A stretch of 64,000 bases of DNA, taken from assembly GCA_014706295.1 (NCBI GenBank), contig JACSVZ010000002.1:59171617-59235616 (forward strand), given 5' to 3'. Positions 46,481-60,679 of this stretch are shown here, in pieces; the stretch's first letter is position 1, and the number at the start of each line of letters is the position of its first letter. The translations under genes and the position numbers were made by a program. This stretch comes from Lycocorax pyrrhopterus obiensis (taxonomy: Eukaryota > Chordata > Aves > Passeriformes > Paradisaeidae). Below the pieces are notes generated by a model that saw only the letters and a list, made by a program, of their open reading frames with translations, had not been told where the DNA came from and ran no database searches.

Positions 46481-49400
46481 ACTAGTGACAGGACACTCCT
46501 AGTACAGCATGAAGCATCAGGGACAAGCTTCATATTCATATTCATATTTATAGTCTTTTTTCCCCCCCCATTTCTGCCATAGAGAATAACCTCTTTAAGG
46601 AAACCAGGAAAGACTGTTAATTTTACCCAGATTCTCTGAGTGTAATCTTGCCTTGTGTTTGAAGATTAGCTCAGGTAAATAAACTTTGTTGGTACTGAAT
46701 GTCCCCATGTTGTATGTGGAGAAGATAGTCTTGGCAGCAGAGCAGAACCATGGCACAAAAATGATCTGGCTTTGTTTGCCCTACACATATCTCAGACTGA
46801 TGGTTACTCTGTTTTCCTTTTGCCTGCTAGTCCCCCTCACTCAAAGACACACATTTAAGGTCATGCAGCTTTAACTCCTGCCGTTTTCTTGAAAGCTGGC
46901 CTACCACACAGCTTTTTTATGTTTCAATGTCATGTCTGTCCTACCAGACCTCCTTGGATGGGTAAGGATAGACAGTATTTGATCCCTCACTGGTGGGTTT
47001 GATGGAGTGACTGAAGTCTGACACTTCAAGTAAGGGATGAAGTGAGAAGAGCTCACCACCCCTTAGCAATCCTGATATGTTAACTCTTATCTCTGGAACA
47101 AACTAAAGGTGTGTTGCAGCTTCTGCAGTACTGCTGACCTCAGGAAGCCTCTGCAGCCCCTTCTTCCACAGGAACTATTTTGCGTTTCTCTACACGTGTG
47201 TGTAATTGTGCAGATGAACTGCTCAGATGGGAGAATAACAACAGAGATCTACATAATAATTATTATTGTTTCTGGTTACTTTGATTGCACTGAGACAAAA
47301 CTTTACAAAATAATTGCACCAATCAATCCTAGATAGGTGCAAGGGAAAATCCCTGAGATGGCCTGTGATGGGAACATTAGGGGAAGAATCTGTAATTCTG
47401 TTAAGCTAGTAGAATCCTAAGGAGCACACCGTGTTAGGACGCTTGACTTCATGTCTGGTTATACCAGATGGCTTCCATCAAGAGGCAGATGTTTTCCCCA
47501 GCCTTCCCCTCAAAAAGGACATCAGAATTTAACCACGCCTTTGTATTTGAATACATAGCATGAACAAAAGCATATGGTGTAGATATCAGCTTCATGGAAC
47601 TGTTGGGTGAAAGCACTGGGGTGGTAGATATAGCCTTGTGGGAAAGCATTTCTTGAAAATGATAGATTTTTAAACATACATGCATTGTAAAAATACAGCT
47701 GACTTCTAAGAAGATAAACAAGATAATCTGCAGTGTAGTTACTTAAGGTTGAAACATGCTTAGCTAAAACTTCTTTTAAAATAAAAGACACGTTACCCTG
47801 CTTTATGTGTTGTGGCTTTAATGAAAATTCAAAGTGCATTATATAATGTCTCTTAAAGATGACTTAGCTGAGTATTTTCCTATTCAGACTGATGACTGAT
47901 GCTGTAAGCCTGTCACAGCATATTTAATCCTCACTAATACCCATTCCATAGTAATTCTTGGGAGTGTGTAGAGCACAAGGCGGTCAACCTCCCAAAATCT
48001 CCAAGTAGCTTACAGAGATCTGCAAATGGGCAAGAGCCACAAAGCTCTCGCTCCATACCTCACTGCTCCCGGGGCAGCTGTGATGTGGTTTGCAGACAGG
48101 GCATGACAGCAGCTCACCAGCAACCCACGGACCCTGCTCCAGCCTGAAGCCCAGCTGTACAGCTGTGGCACAGGGTGTCTGGGCAAAGTCACTCTCGGCT
48201 TCCCCTGTGGCTGGGGATTTGAATGGACCAGCCGTCCTGGTGCTAGACAGCCCCGTTGCCAGCTACGTGATGTAATGTTATTATGAGAGCTGTTGCTGAA
48301 CTACTCATAAGTGATGCAGAAGTTGTTCAGGAGTCACAGATTGGCCAGTCCCTATGGCAGGGAGTTTCTAGCTGTTTATATATAATTCCTTAGTGCAAGA
48401 AGTCTGCAAGGTGGTATCGCATTTAAATATTGTGAGAAAATATGGAGGCATTCAAAAGGTCTCACAGCTCTTCTGTGCCCAGGCACCTCATTGTATCCAC
48501 TGTGATAACCAGTGACAGATTCCTGTTGGGGAAGCGAAATAACTTCATCCTGTTTTTTGAGCAATTCCAGTAGGAAGGGAAGCTTTACCCTGCTCAAAAG
48601 CTGGCAGAGCTTACTATCAAAACTAAGGCAGCTTGTGCTGTATGTGAGCACCCGTGTAAAAGGTTTGGGTAGTTTCCATTGTGGCAATCCTTTCCCAACT
48701 CTAGATTCTTGACTTCTTAGCCAAGGCCCTTCTGCCAGGGTTTCTTCTGGCTTTTACAGAAGCAACCCAGGCAATGACTTTAACACACAGAATGCAATGA
48801 AATGCATATCTGCGGCTTGATCCCACTCCCACTGGACTATCGGAAATGTTGTCAATTGCCTTCAAAAGGAGACAATGCAAATTCTTAGCATTGCAATAAT
48901 CAATTAGCAGGCAGTTTAAATTGTGCTGTCACCAGCTTTTCTCTTTGTGTCTGAATATGCGATCTTCATACTCTGTTAACAGAGGATCTTTATTTTTCCA
49001 GAAAATATCTTTGGCAAAGCTCTGTGCTCCTCAGTGGAAATGTAGCAGAGACTAGTTTAGCTTCTCAATTTTTGTTTTTCTTGGGCAACCTGAAAGAAAA
49101 AGATATAAAAAATAAACCATTTGTGAATGTTTGTGTTACATTTTCCCTGCAGTTCCTCTTCTAGGGTTAGTATTGCACTGATGGATCTACACAGGTGTAT
49201 GTTCAGCAGTGCAAATACTTGTGCATGGAAATTTTTCTGTATAGCAGCATCCAGACTGGCTCATGCCAGATCAGCTTCACAGGAGATTACTGCATGTACA
49301 TCATCAGGTGTGTGGCTGTCTACCCATACATACCTCAGCATAGACACATCCTTTTGGTCCTGCCCTTGAAAACCCTACAGATTGTGGTCTTCAGTCATAA

Positions 49401-50010
49401 AGTAAACCATTGTTTACTGAGGTTAGGGCTACTCCCACAATGCCTTCACAGTCACGCTTCACATCTTGAAGCCCACATAATTTTGAAATGCATGACTTGG
49501 AAGCATGAATCAACACTTCTCCCTTTCCTTAGCAGGGATGCTTAACATCCCTTCCCTCCTCTGCAGAAGAGGGACACGTCTAAACATTTTCATTTCAGAA
49601 GAGAAGCTGATGACAGAGTTCCCTGTGCCATCACAAGAGAAGTTCATTCAAGTGCTAGACTGGGCCATCGACCAGACAGGATGGGGAATTTTTATAACCT
49701 AGGCTGTTTGTGACTGCAAAACATTAGAGCAGCCAGTGCTCTGGTTTCCAGCCTGTGCTCTGCAGGCTTTTGGGACTGGTGAGTCCACGGATGGTGATTA
49801 AGAAAGACACTTTGCTGTCTAGTAGTCTACAGCTGGGAAAAATTTTTCCCCCCTCATGTCCACTGGAAAATGTGTAGAGATGAAAACCAGCCAAAAAGCC
49901 CTGCCATAACGAAACATCTGCTCTTCTTATCAGACTTGTGTGAAAGGTTTATTGAGCCCAAAATTTTCGTCTTTCACCCTGCCCCTCCCCTTATGGAAGG
50001 CCAAAATTGG

Positions 50011-50246
50011 AAAAAGAAAAAGAAAAAGAAAAGAAAAAGAGAAGAAACAGAGAAAGGAAAGAGAAGAGAAGGAAAGGTGTGGGAAGGTGCGGGAAGGTGT
50101 GGGAAGGGAAGGTGTGGGAAGGGAAGGTGTGGGAAGGGGGAGAAGAGGAGAGGAGGGGAAGGAAGGGGAGGGGAGGGGAGGGGAAGGGGAGGGGAGGGGA
50201 GGGGAGGGGAGGGGAGGGGAGGGGAGGGGAGGGGAGGGGAGGGGAG
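50011..50246. repeat. Purine tract with minisatellite and GGGGA repeat
   Basis: A strand-asymmetric tract of about 235 bp, almost entirely A and G on the plus strand. In order: AAAAAG-type repeats (50011-50076), a 10/15-bp minisatellite of GTGTGGGAAG and GTGTGGGAAGGGAAG units (50077-50136), and about 17 GGGGA units (50163-50246). Many runs of four G make G-quadruplex formation likely. Open frames through it (Gly-Glu-Arg repeats or Pro-Leu-Ser repeats) are artefacts. Confidence 0.92.
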
Positions 50247-52510
50247 TTTTTGTCAGGTCTCAATTTTTGCACTGTCCCTGGCACGTGGTGGGGCTGAAGT
50301 GGTCCCGCAGCCTAGGAGGACTTGCCTTTCTCCACTGTCTTGTTCTAGCAGAGTGCCATAGGGTGGTTCTTAAGGAGAAACAAATATTGAAAATACTGAG
50401 TAAGAGAACTTTTAATTAAACAAGAAAAAAATGTCTATTTAGAGCAATGGAGAAAAAAAAATCTGCTTAACTGAGAAATAAAAATCATGTTGTTTCCTCT
50501 ACACAGGCAAAATGGGACAGATAAGATTCGAAGTTCAGAAGAGGATTGATTCTCTGCTTATTGTGAATCAGGAAAAGTTCAGAAAACCAAGCAGTTATGT
50601 AGGAGGGGGAAGAAAGAATCTGTCAATTGTGATTTTTAAGCAAAGACAAAAGTAATAGCACTGCAAAGAAGATAAACAGAAGCAAAAGTGATCCATCATG
50701 GAGCTGCTGATAGAAGGGACAACAAAAAAGTAATTTGGTCTGGTGGCTTGCTGAGGAAAGATGTGCTGGAGACAGAAGTCATTACCAGGTGAGCACAGAG
50801 TGAGGCAAGCACCACTTTTTTTTTATCAAAGCAGGGATGAAAAGAAGAACATCTGAAGAAGAAGGGGGAAGACAGGACAATAAATGATCAAAGAAGACAT
50901 AGCATATACTATGTAAAAGAAAAGCATGGCAGCTTCATAAGCTGATTTTACAAACCATAAATTATGGCAGTAGCATTAGTTGTGAGCATCTGAACTGGGA
51001 AAAATGGGGTTCCATACACATTACTAATAAGCCCATAATCATATATTGAAACATGCAGAAACAGTGTGGGTGTCTGCACAAGCTGAGAGCCAAGTCTTTT
51101 TGCCCCTTTTACTTCGTTTGAAAACTTGCTGTACGGGTGGTACTGAGCCCTTTTTTTCCTCATTCAGGGGTATTTTGCAGGAGACATTTTTATATTCTGT
51201 TCTCAGGAAGGCAAAATTTGGACTCCCCCTGATCGTGCTGATGTGCACTTTTAAAACAGCAGACAGAAACTGTTAGCGATGATCCTCAATCAGCATCCTC
51301 TCTGCTCCAGGTGCCAGCTTTTTATAGCTTTTGCATCACACAAGTGGAGAGGCCAGCTCTTGTTGTGCACATACCTAGACCGTGGAATTGTTTGCAAGGT
51401 TAGTCCCCTGACAGAGACATAGCAAGAACTAAGAAGCCACACTATACTGAGGTACTCCATCACTGGTTCTTGGAGAAATATATGTGTTCTATTCTTCTTG
51501 GTGTGACAAAAATGCTTCTGTCTTAGAAAAGTAAGCAACAGGGTATGTATGAACTGGGGCAATGTTCAGTATACTAAATGCACATTTTTATAGGAGCAAA
51601 ATCATAGTCTAGTAGAAAAACTAGCATCAGGTGTGATAGCACAAGTCAGAACCAGCCTCACGCAGAATTAAATTGTGGTCAAGATCTGGTAAACATTTTA
51701 CTTTTCAACTGCATACTTTGCACACTATTTGCATGACATCTCCTTTTCTCTCTTTCCCTTGTTGGCTGACTTTGTGCCCTTTTGGCTTGTCCCCCCCTTT
51801 TTTTTTCTTCTTAAGCCTAGTAGTGACTCACTGGAAAAAAATTCATTTAGCCAGTGAGCAGGAATTTCTGACCTATTTACAAGTGAACTTCACTATACTT
51901 TTCATAGGTCAAACTCAAGCCCCAAAGTACTCCCCAGACTGCCTGTTAAAGCCCTGTCAAGTTCTCAGTGACATCTGAGGTTTCCCCTCCAGCCCATCTG
52001 TGCTTACCTCACCTGCCCTGCTGTGTCATAGGTGCTATTCACTGCTAATCCCGAATATTTTCCCTTAAAAGAACCTATATTTTTGGGGATGGACTGTGTG
52101 TCTTCTGAAAGGTCTCTAGGAGATACTGCATTGCTGGAGGAATAGTGGAAATTCTACTCTGCTTCCCGGGATAACACCCAGCGTAACTCTTGGTCCTTGA
52201 GGTGTTGCTTGCTGTGCTGCGTAGCCTCCGCGTTTCCGAGAGGATCGTCCCCGTATCTTTGAGCAGAACAACCTCATGTTTTACTAACATTCACCACAGG
52301 ATGGCAGTGCAAGATTTTAATTGTCAATCCGTTTCAGTTGTATGTGTATATGCCTTGTGCGTGTGACAGCACAGTTAGACAGAAAATTAAAACCAGTAGT
52401 GTTTTTTTTTCCATTTTGAAAACAAAGATATACTAGTTTCCTTTGAAATAGAGCGGATTGTGAAAACACGGAACCAATAAGAAAACAATGCTGCTGCTGC
52501 ACGTGAGATG

Positions 52511-52547
52511 AAGCTGAGGTGCATATTTCAGAAATGCACCTCAGCTT
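52511..52547. repeat. Perfect 14-bp inverted repeat (hairpin)
   Basis: AAGCTGAGGTGCAT and its exact reverse complement ATGCACCTCAGCTT are separated by nine bases. The flanks are not complementary. Confidence 0.85.
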
Positions 52548-54580
52548 TCTGTGTATGCTGACTATGCATTTAGTTAATTTACACCTCGTCCCTCAGTAAA
52601 AAATCTGTATTGCAAAGATTGTTTACATGATGTATTCTAAGTGACTTTTGAATTTAGGGAGCTTTTGTCCTGACATTGCATCTTTGGCCTATGTGCTAGG
52701 GCACCCTCCCTGCCGGTGTGGTGCCAGAGCATGTCCTGCCAACAGAGCTGTGAGCAATTGTCAGAAGGTCAGTTCAGCCTTCCTCCTCTCTCCAGTTTCA
52801 CCTTCCCATTTTCTTTTTGCTTGTCAAATCAGAAAATTTGTTTCATCTGAAAATGTACCTGACAAAACCAAACAGTTGTTAATTAGGTCCCCTGTCTGGC
52901 TTGCAGCTTGGGTGCCAGCATGGGCAAGAGGAGGCAGCAGGGAGCCTGGGATTGTCGTTCTGGCTGCACCTCGTGCCCAAGCAGTTTTATGGGATGGCAG
53001 AGTTGAAGAAAGCTCTCAGGCCTGGGCTTTGCTCGTTGTTGATTTAACTGGCTTGCCATCACTGGTGCTATTTTCTGGTTTGGCCTTCACAGTGAGATGC
53101 TGATGTTGTTTCTTTCTCCATGACATTTTTGTCAGGATGCCATACAGTAAAGTCTCATCAGGTCTCTATCATTGCCACAGGCAATTCAAGTTTTAAACCA
53201 TACATCCTGCTTTGAACTGCTGCTGACATGCACCCACACACTCAACATCTTACTGATACTTGTAATTTCCATGCTAGTGCGTTGCGCTGACTGCATGGCT
53301 AAATCTGTACAAAGACCATCCAGGAGACTGAATGCCATATTGACAAGTGGCTTGATTTCACAGCTACTGTGATCCTTGGTCACTGAGAACTTCACAATTC
53401 AGCAGAAGAGTTGAAGATATGAATTTTCTATCTCAAAAACATGATGACACTTAATTCATAAATCCATTAGGGTAATGCTTTGAATGCTGGGAACATAATT
53501 TATGATTTGTAATTCTTGTTCTTTCTTCCCTTCTACATCATCCCAGTGGGTGAGCAAGGAGGAGTGTTATGGTCTTGGTTTGAATGCAGAGAAGTGAATG
53601 CTGGGCACTCAGCTTTGAACTCTGCCACCCCTGCCCTCATCAAGTGGAAGTTTCGAAAGGCATAACCATGGGTAATATTCACTTATTTGCTCAGGCTGCT
53701 GCTGGAGACAGATAGTTTGATAAACAAAAGCTAAAGGGTTCTTCAAGTAGTATCTATCAGTTAATGATGCCACTTTTTTAAAGCTTATGTACCTGTGTTT
53801 AGTAGTCCCAGTAGTCCACTGACAGATAAACAAAAAGTAGAGTTCAGCAGTGCTGCTAGAAGTGTGATAAAGGCTCCACATAAATGCAGCAGAGCAGCAG
53901 TTCTGTTTTCTCCCCTTCCCGATAAAGGGCAGTTTTATGTTTCAGAAGGTTTCTGGGATGACTAATATGATCTGATACAGAATCAGCCTGCACTGGAAGA
54001 CTTAATGGAGGAAAAATGCATTTTCTATAGTTAGTACCCAGCACTCATAGCCGTATCTGAGAGAAGTGCTGCTCTTACACTGAGTGTTAGACTTCAGCCT
54101 ATATCTGTAACATTTCTGAAACCTGGAATTTTTCTTTGCAGTGTAACTTCAGGAAAATATCCATTTTATCTGAAGAGAAGATTATTTTTCTTTTTTAATT
54201 CTTTCATAACATACCTTTCTCTCCGTTGATTCTAGTGGTATAGCGGTAACTGAAAAGTGGATAGAAATACCTATTTAATATGAGATGTGGCTACATTGTC
54301 TAAATTGAACTGAGAAAAAACATCTACCTGTTCACTCAGAACTATACAAAAGTTCTATCTTCTTTCCCAGACATATAATCTGGGTTTTCTTCATGCACAG
54401 ATAGAAACATTAATACATAATAAATGTGTGTGTGAAACTGGAGTAACTCTTCAAGAACAAACCTTTAGCACTGCAGCTAATATTCAGCTAATATTCTCAT
54501 ATGTTTCCAGATGCAGTATCCCAAACCAGAGACACTGCAAGTTCACAACTGTGCAGACCCTGACCATGTCACACACACAC

Positions 54581-54598
54581 ATTCCTTAATTAAGGAAT
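54581..54598. repeat. 18-bp perfect palindrome
   Basis: ATTCCTTAATTAAGGAAT is self-complementary with no loop, next to a short CA repeat. Confidence 0.75.
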
Positions 54599-57500
54599 TA
54601 AACTTTGCCAAACCCCTGTGGCACAGCGATGGTGATGATTTCTATTTCCATGGTGGGCATCAGGCGGGTCCAGCCGCAGCCTTGGTATGAGCTGTGGGCT
54701 GGTGTGATGTGCTGTGTGGCAGAGGAATTAGCAGCAGAAGGAGAATGGGACAGCATCCCTGTTATCACTGCTAGGATGGAAGTCCCAGTAGGCTTGTTGT
54801 CCTACGAGACCATGCAAGAGTAGTAATTTTTTCTTCAGGAGGGCTTGCAACATGAAGAGACCAGACCAGTAGCATGGCTACAGCACAGTTATCAGGAGCA
54901 TTGATCCTGTACTGGCATGTTCATCCATGTGCATGCACTTCACAGTGCCACTCTCTGGACACATTCCTTTGGCAGGGGCAGTCTGGGGCTGGAGGGGGCA
55001 GGGGAAGAGATGGTCAAAACCAGAACTGAAAATGTGCTAAGGGAAGAGGAATATGAGAAGGAGGAAGAAAAAGGGAGAAAGGCAAGAAACATTAAGAGAC
55101 TTAAGGTACCAGCTGAGGACCTGCAATGGTGGGAGAGATTCTTAAAAGAACAACAGTAATCAGAGAGCAACAGATGAAGTGGTATTGCTTGTACACAAAC
55201 ACATGCTCACACATATGTCACAATTGACAGAAAATTGGTATTAGGAGGAGGGGGACTGTCTTGCACACAAAAAGGCAGGGTTAAGACATCTGTGGCTGTT
55301 CTGGTTACAAGAAGTCCCCAAACACCTCCTGCTCTGCATGCAGTGGAGCTGCTGTGGAAACCCTGAGGCTCTGGAGATGCCCACAGCTGCTCTGCTAGAG
55401 CACGTCTCCGAGAGCATCTTTCAGCTGAGCAGTAGGGCAGGCGGGCACCTGGCAGCAAGGCTCTCCCTGTGGGCTGGCAAGCAGATGGGTCAAGCCGTGC
55501 TTCTGTGGGAGCTGGGCAGAGCTGAGAATAAACCTCAGATTTCCTGCGCCTCAGCTCCATCCATGAGGCCGTCGCTTCCCCACGCACTAATCTGACATTA
55601 CAGAATGTATGGCGACGCAAAGCCACAAAGGAACTAAATTAGGAGAGTAGTAGGCGTATGACTTGCATGCAATGTTTCCCTTTCACTGCAAATTTCTCGT
55701 TTACTGTTATTTTTGCATTGGCCCGTGTGACTGAATTCCCATAAAGTGGTCTCCCACACCTCAGGCAGTTGATAGAGCAGGAGGCAGTCACTGGGCCAAT
55801 CTGTGCCTGAAAATTAGAGAGCGACAGACACAGACCAGGCATCTGAGAAAGAGACGGTGGTGCGGGAAGGGATACATGAACCACTCTGACACAATTCAGT
55901 TGTTAGGCAAATGATTAAAGCTAAAAAGCAGGAAAAATGAACTGCTTCCCTGGTTGTATATATAAGCTGGACATTTGTGGAGAGTGAGCAAGTGGAGTGG
56001 TTATCAACAATAAAAGAGTAATAAAAAGATAAGATCTTTGCATTCCAATTAAAAGAAAAATCATTGCAACAGGATCAGATGTTTTCCCTGGCAAAGAGGC
56101 AAAGAATTTCTCTCCAGGCAGGAGACAAATACCTACATCTTTCCTTTTATCAAGTATTAACCCATAAGCCTGTGACAGGAAAAAGCAGAGAACTAGCACA
56201 GGGATTTCTATTGGAAATGGGAAAACACTTTTTTTTCTTTTTTTCTCTTTGTTGAAATTTGAAGGAAGATTGGACCAATGAATCAATGGCATGGACAAAA
56301 ACCAAGCTTTTAGGAGATTAACACCAGGGGAAACCTTTGAGCAAGATGGCTTCTCTGATGGAACTGGCTAAGAAATTAAAGAAACCAATATCAGCTTTGC
56401 TTCTGCTTCCTGCCACCTGCACATTGGCCACATGTTTGCAAAACACACTATGCAGCATGTGCTGATCCAACGGCAAGGCTCACTTCTGCAAGAAAGCTTT
56501 TTCTTACTGAGACTTTCAGCTCCAACCAATGAAAAACAAGTATCAGATGAAATGATCTAATGACAGATTTGCAATATTCGGTGCTGAGGTAGCATATGTA
56601 CAAATGCTTGAGTCAATGGAACAAAAGTAGGTTTGCCTTTTCTGTACTGTTTTTTCAAGATTGTTCCAAAGTAGCTGGAGTGATGCCTAAGGGTTAAGCA
56701 CACGATTTACTGAAGATATTCAGAGGCCACATTCTGGCTTGTTTTCTCTCTGTCAGTGCCAGGCAGGTAGATAGATAATCAGGGAGAAAGTTGGTTTCAC
56801 TGATTAACCTTAAGGATCCATCGTGGAGATTGCAGCTTTTTGCAAAGTCAAGAAATGTCGTTGATTCAACTGTCCAGGAAGCCTGCTACCTCCTTAACCA
56901 AAATTCTAGAAATTATTTTAAAAATTGAAGTGCTTGATTATTTACTCTCGAGTATAGTTTTTAAATCTGATTGTTGCTTGGGTTTTTTTTCAAATCTGTT
57001 TGCAGTGGAAGACTGATTTTTTTTGTTTTGTGCATGTGCAGTGTAGACCTGAGAAGAGTATCTCTTTATTACCATGGAAAATGTTGACTGTAAAGAATGC
57101 CTGGAAAAATAAGGAAATATACCTGAAAATATAAGGGAATGCAATGTTTCAGCCAGTATATTCAAGACAAAATCATTTGAATGTGGCACAGTGGTACCTC
57201 TTAGAAAATGTAACGCAGTGACTTGGTTTCCCTGTTCTATTAGCAAGTTTCCCATCCTGGCTTCAGCTTCCATAGTGCTGGGGGAGCCATGTTCATGCTG
57301 GGGACAGCTGTACGTGCCATAGGAGGTAGGGGCTGATGGGGACACTTCCTCAGGCAGATGGGACTTCTGGCCCAAAATGAGATACTGAAGTCAGATTTAT
57401 AGATCACAGTTTTGAAGTTATTGCTCCTCTGCTGAAAGATGTCAGTTTTCCAGTGGGAAATCTATTCTCCAGATTTTCTGACCAGAACTTATGTTTATCA

Positions 57501-57969
57501 GTCTCCTAATTCCAAAACCTCTTCTCCAGCACTTCCTTTTCTTTGACAATCCACTAATAGCTTCATTCCCTTCGCTATCATTGGCTCATCTTTCTTCTTA
57601 TGTGGAAGTGTAGATCAGTTGAAACATGTATATTTCTTTTCTCCTTCCAATGGCAATTTGATTCTTTACATTAACCTTAAATTTAAAGCACATTGAGGAG
57701 AAAGGTGAGAGGCTTCTGTACCTGTCATTTGTTTCAGTATTGGGATCTAAACATAACTTCATTACATCTCCCACTTTCACGCTTTACATATATTATAGAA
57801 AATGTTTTAACAGCATGTGGCAGGACACAATTAGCCAGTGAGCAGACCTTCCTGATGAATATTCACAGGTTCGAATCTGCGTGCAGTAGGCTGAATTAAC
57901 ATCTACACCTATTGCATAGGCTAAGTGTGATGTCATGGAAGTGCTTCGTCGAGTCTCTAATTCTTAGTG

Positions 57970-58032
57970 GATGTGTATATCTATGTATCTATATAGATAT
58001 ATGTATCTATTTATATGCATATATCTATCTCA
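57970..58032. repeat. Imperfect TATC/TATG microsatellite
   Basis: A run of TATC, TATG and TATA units (for example CTATGTATCTATATAGATAT) of about 60 bp, degenerate rather than perfect. Confidence 0.75.
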
Positions 58033-60679
58033 AGCTGTAGTTCCAGATAAAGATTCCTCATATAGGTACCCAAGTGGTATCTTGCACTCATTCCTTGTGG
58101 TCAGTGAGTATGATGAATACATCCTCAGTGGCAAGATGACAGTTACTTCCTCATGCCAGGGGAATACCCAGAACAGCATTAATAGATGTCCGTTGCAGGA
58201 AAATTGTCTGACCCATTGAACCTTTTATGTTTTGCAGAGTAGAGAATTGCTATTTATTTAAACATTTTTAATATTGCTTATATTTCATGAGATTCGTGTT
58301 TTAAAAAGTGGGCTTCTAGTACTGCACAATTTGTCTAAGTAACCTTTTCCTAGTTAACAAGAAAACACCAAGATCCCTCTTAATATAGGCCAGCAGATGA
58401 GCTTCTCAAGGGTACTTTCTAACCTAGATGTTTCTAATCTAGCTCTAATGTAGCAGTTGAACTTAGTCTCTTGTCTTCTGGGTGACTGCCTGAGTGACCA
58501 GTCTCCTGGCTAATATGGGAAGAATCTCTCATCCACTCCTGTGAGGGGTGCTCCACTTAATATCAATAATTAAATACTTATTTGAGAAGGTCTTTGAACT
58601 CGGAACTTTGCTGTGTTTCCCAACTAGTGGGCTAGAGAGTCAAGGTGTCTTCTCTCTCCCTGCTATCTTCCCTCTACTTTGATTTCTAGACCAGTGGTAG
58701 TTGATAGTTTATATGAAATGGAACATTTCCTACAGTAAAGATGGAAAGAAACCACCCCCTTGGTAGCCATATCATCCCCAAGTTATGCCACTAAAGAGAG
58801 ATTTGGGAGAAAGTGTTTGGATGCAAGAACTATCTTTAGACAGACAAGAATTTGGATGAAACACAATTTTTTGATTGAGTTGTACTTAATACTTTTAGGG
58901 TTTAATCTTTGTCTGTCAGCACCCTTGTACTGCCCTGACTCTTCCCAATTTGGTGAATTTGGGGGAAAATGAGAGAGACTGAGCCATAAGAAAACCTATT
59001 AAAAATATATATTAAAAAAAAAAGCAATACTGATATACATTCTGCAACTCTGTTGACTTTACAGTGTCTTTGAAAGATATTACTAAATCCGCTTTCTTTA
59101 GTTCATTTTAAATGTTATATTCCCCTGGTTATTTCTGTTAGCTGTGTTTCCCTAGTTTTGCTTTTAAAATACAGAATTAAATATTAAAAGGTTACGGTTT
59201 CTTTTTTATGCTTTCCTCCCCCCACCTCTTCTGGTCTAGCCTAAATGCCAGCAGGAGAAAATGCATTCTCAGACTTAACTCAGCTGCTAGCTCTAAATAT
59301 TCTGTACTAAATTAAGTACAGAAACAGATACATGGTACTCTGGAAATATGGCTTTGAGCAACAGAATTGTGATAGCTCAGGAAGCTGCACTGACAATCAG
59401 CAAGAGCTCTATCCTGATGAGTAATGGGGGAGATTTGTCATTGTCTTCTCACACCAAGTATTTACAGATGAACTCTACTTTCAGAACCAATTAGGCGTCA
59501 CATACTTTTGCACAAGGGCACATTTTCCTGAACAATATGGGAAGAACAAACTTTTGAATTAAAAAAAAAAGAGAGAAGTTCAGCTCAATCACACTTATTT
59601 TAATCTTGCTTTAAACGTGCTGTTTCCTTTTTTCCCTAAATAGTTTTTTATGTGGTTGCTGAAACATCTTTGTAAGAAAAGCTATAATACTCATACAAGG
59701 AAAGTCCCTGGTGGTTTTTAAGCATCATTTTTATTAGGATTTTTTTAATTTAAAAAGGGAAGATCTAATAAGCACACCAGCCATAGAAACCCCTTATCAT
59801 CGTGACTACTGTTTAAGTTTTATGAAGAGTTACAAAAATTACATTTCTGCTACAGGTTGTCTATGGAGGTATCTAAAGTGGTTTGGGAAGGTGCATTCTG
59901 TAGGAAACATTTTTATATGCAGAGAAGTTAGGTCTGAAAGTGTATTGATTAGGCAAGGAGATCAGCCATGCAGATGAGCATTTAGGTGTGTAACTTTGAA
60001 TTGTTTGATGTGCGCAGTTATCACAGGAAATGAAGATACACACATACAACAACACCAGCAAATTAATTGATTAGCTGCAAGAAACCTAGGCCTTTTCAAA
60101 TGTCTTCTTCCTTTCTTCCAAATGTTTTCTCCTTGTTCATCAGTTTTCTCTAAGTAATCTTCTAATGATTAAAGTTGACAGCTCTGAAGGCTTAGATTTA
60201 GTCTATGCCCAGTACCGGTAGGTACAACATAGATAACACTGTTTGATGATTTCTCTATATCACCATGTATTATTCTCAAGAATTTTTGGCAGACCCTTGA
60301 AAAGAACTTTGGAAGAACCAGAAAAGAGATTTTTCCCTATGAAATGCGTTCGCAGTACTGTACCAAACCTTCCATAATATTGGGAAGGACCTCAAGATGT
60401 TGGTGATGGTAGGCAAAGGTTCTGACAGAGCAGACACACACATTAAAGATCACAATTATGCATCTTTACAGAACCTCTAGTGTTCATTTTGTGAATTTAA
60501 ATACGTCTTCCAGTGAGTGGATGAATACGTCAAGCCATGTTTCCTTCAGATAGGACAGGAGGTCAGATTATCTAAACTGTGCCAGTTGTCACTTTTTACT
60601 GTACAGATCATGGCCAGGTTCACAGGTGGTAGCTCTGGATTACTTTTTAAATCAGGAAGCAGAAGGCATATATGGTATT

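Larger units (their letters stand above)
46481..60679. other. Intergenic sequence with local repeats, no gene recognised
   Basis: About 14 kb without a recognisable exon, RNA gene or long repeat element. It holds the purine/GGGGA tract near 50.1 kb, a perfect hairpin at 52.5 kb, an 18-bp palindrome at 54.6 kb and a TATC-rich stretch at 58.0 kb. The longest open frames either run through the purine tract or lack any recognisable similarity. Confidence 0.7.

Noticed and set aside
49870..50419. Two long plus-strand frames rich in Gly-Glu-Arg
   Set aside because: They are translations of the GGGGA and GGGAAGGTGT repeats, not a protein.
51847..57845. Shared 15-mer TTAGCCAGTGAGCAG at 51847 and 57831
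   Set aside because: A repeated 15-mer is expected by chance about once or twice in 64 kb, and the flanks do not align.
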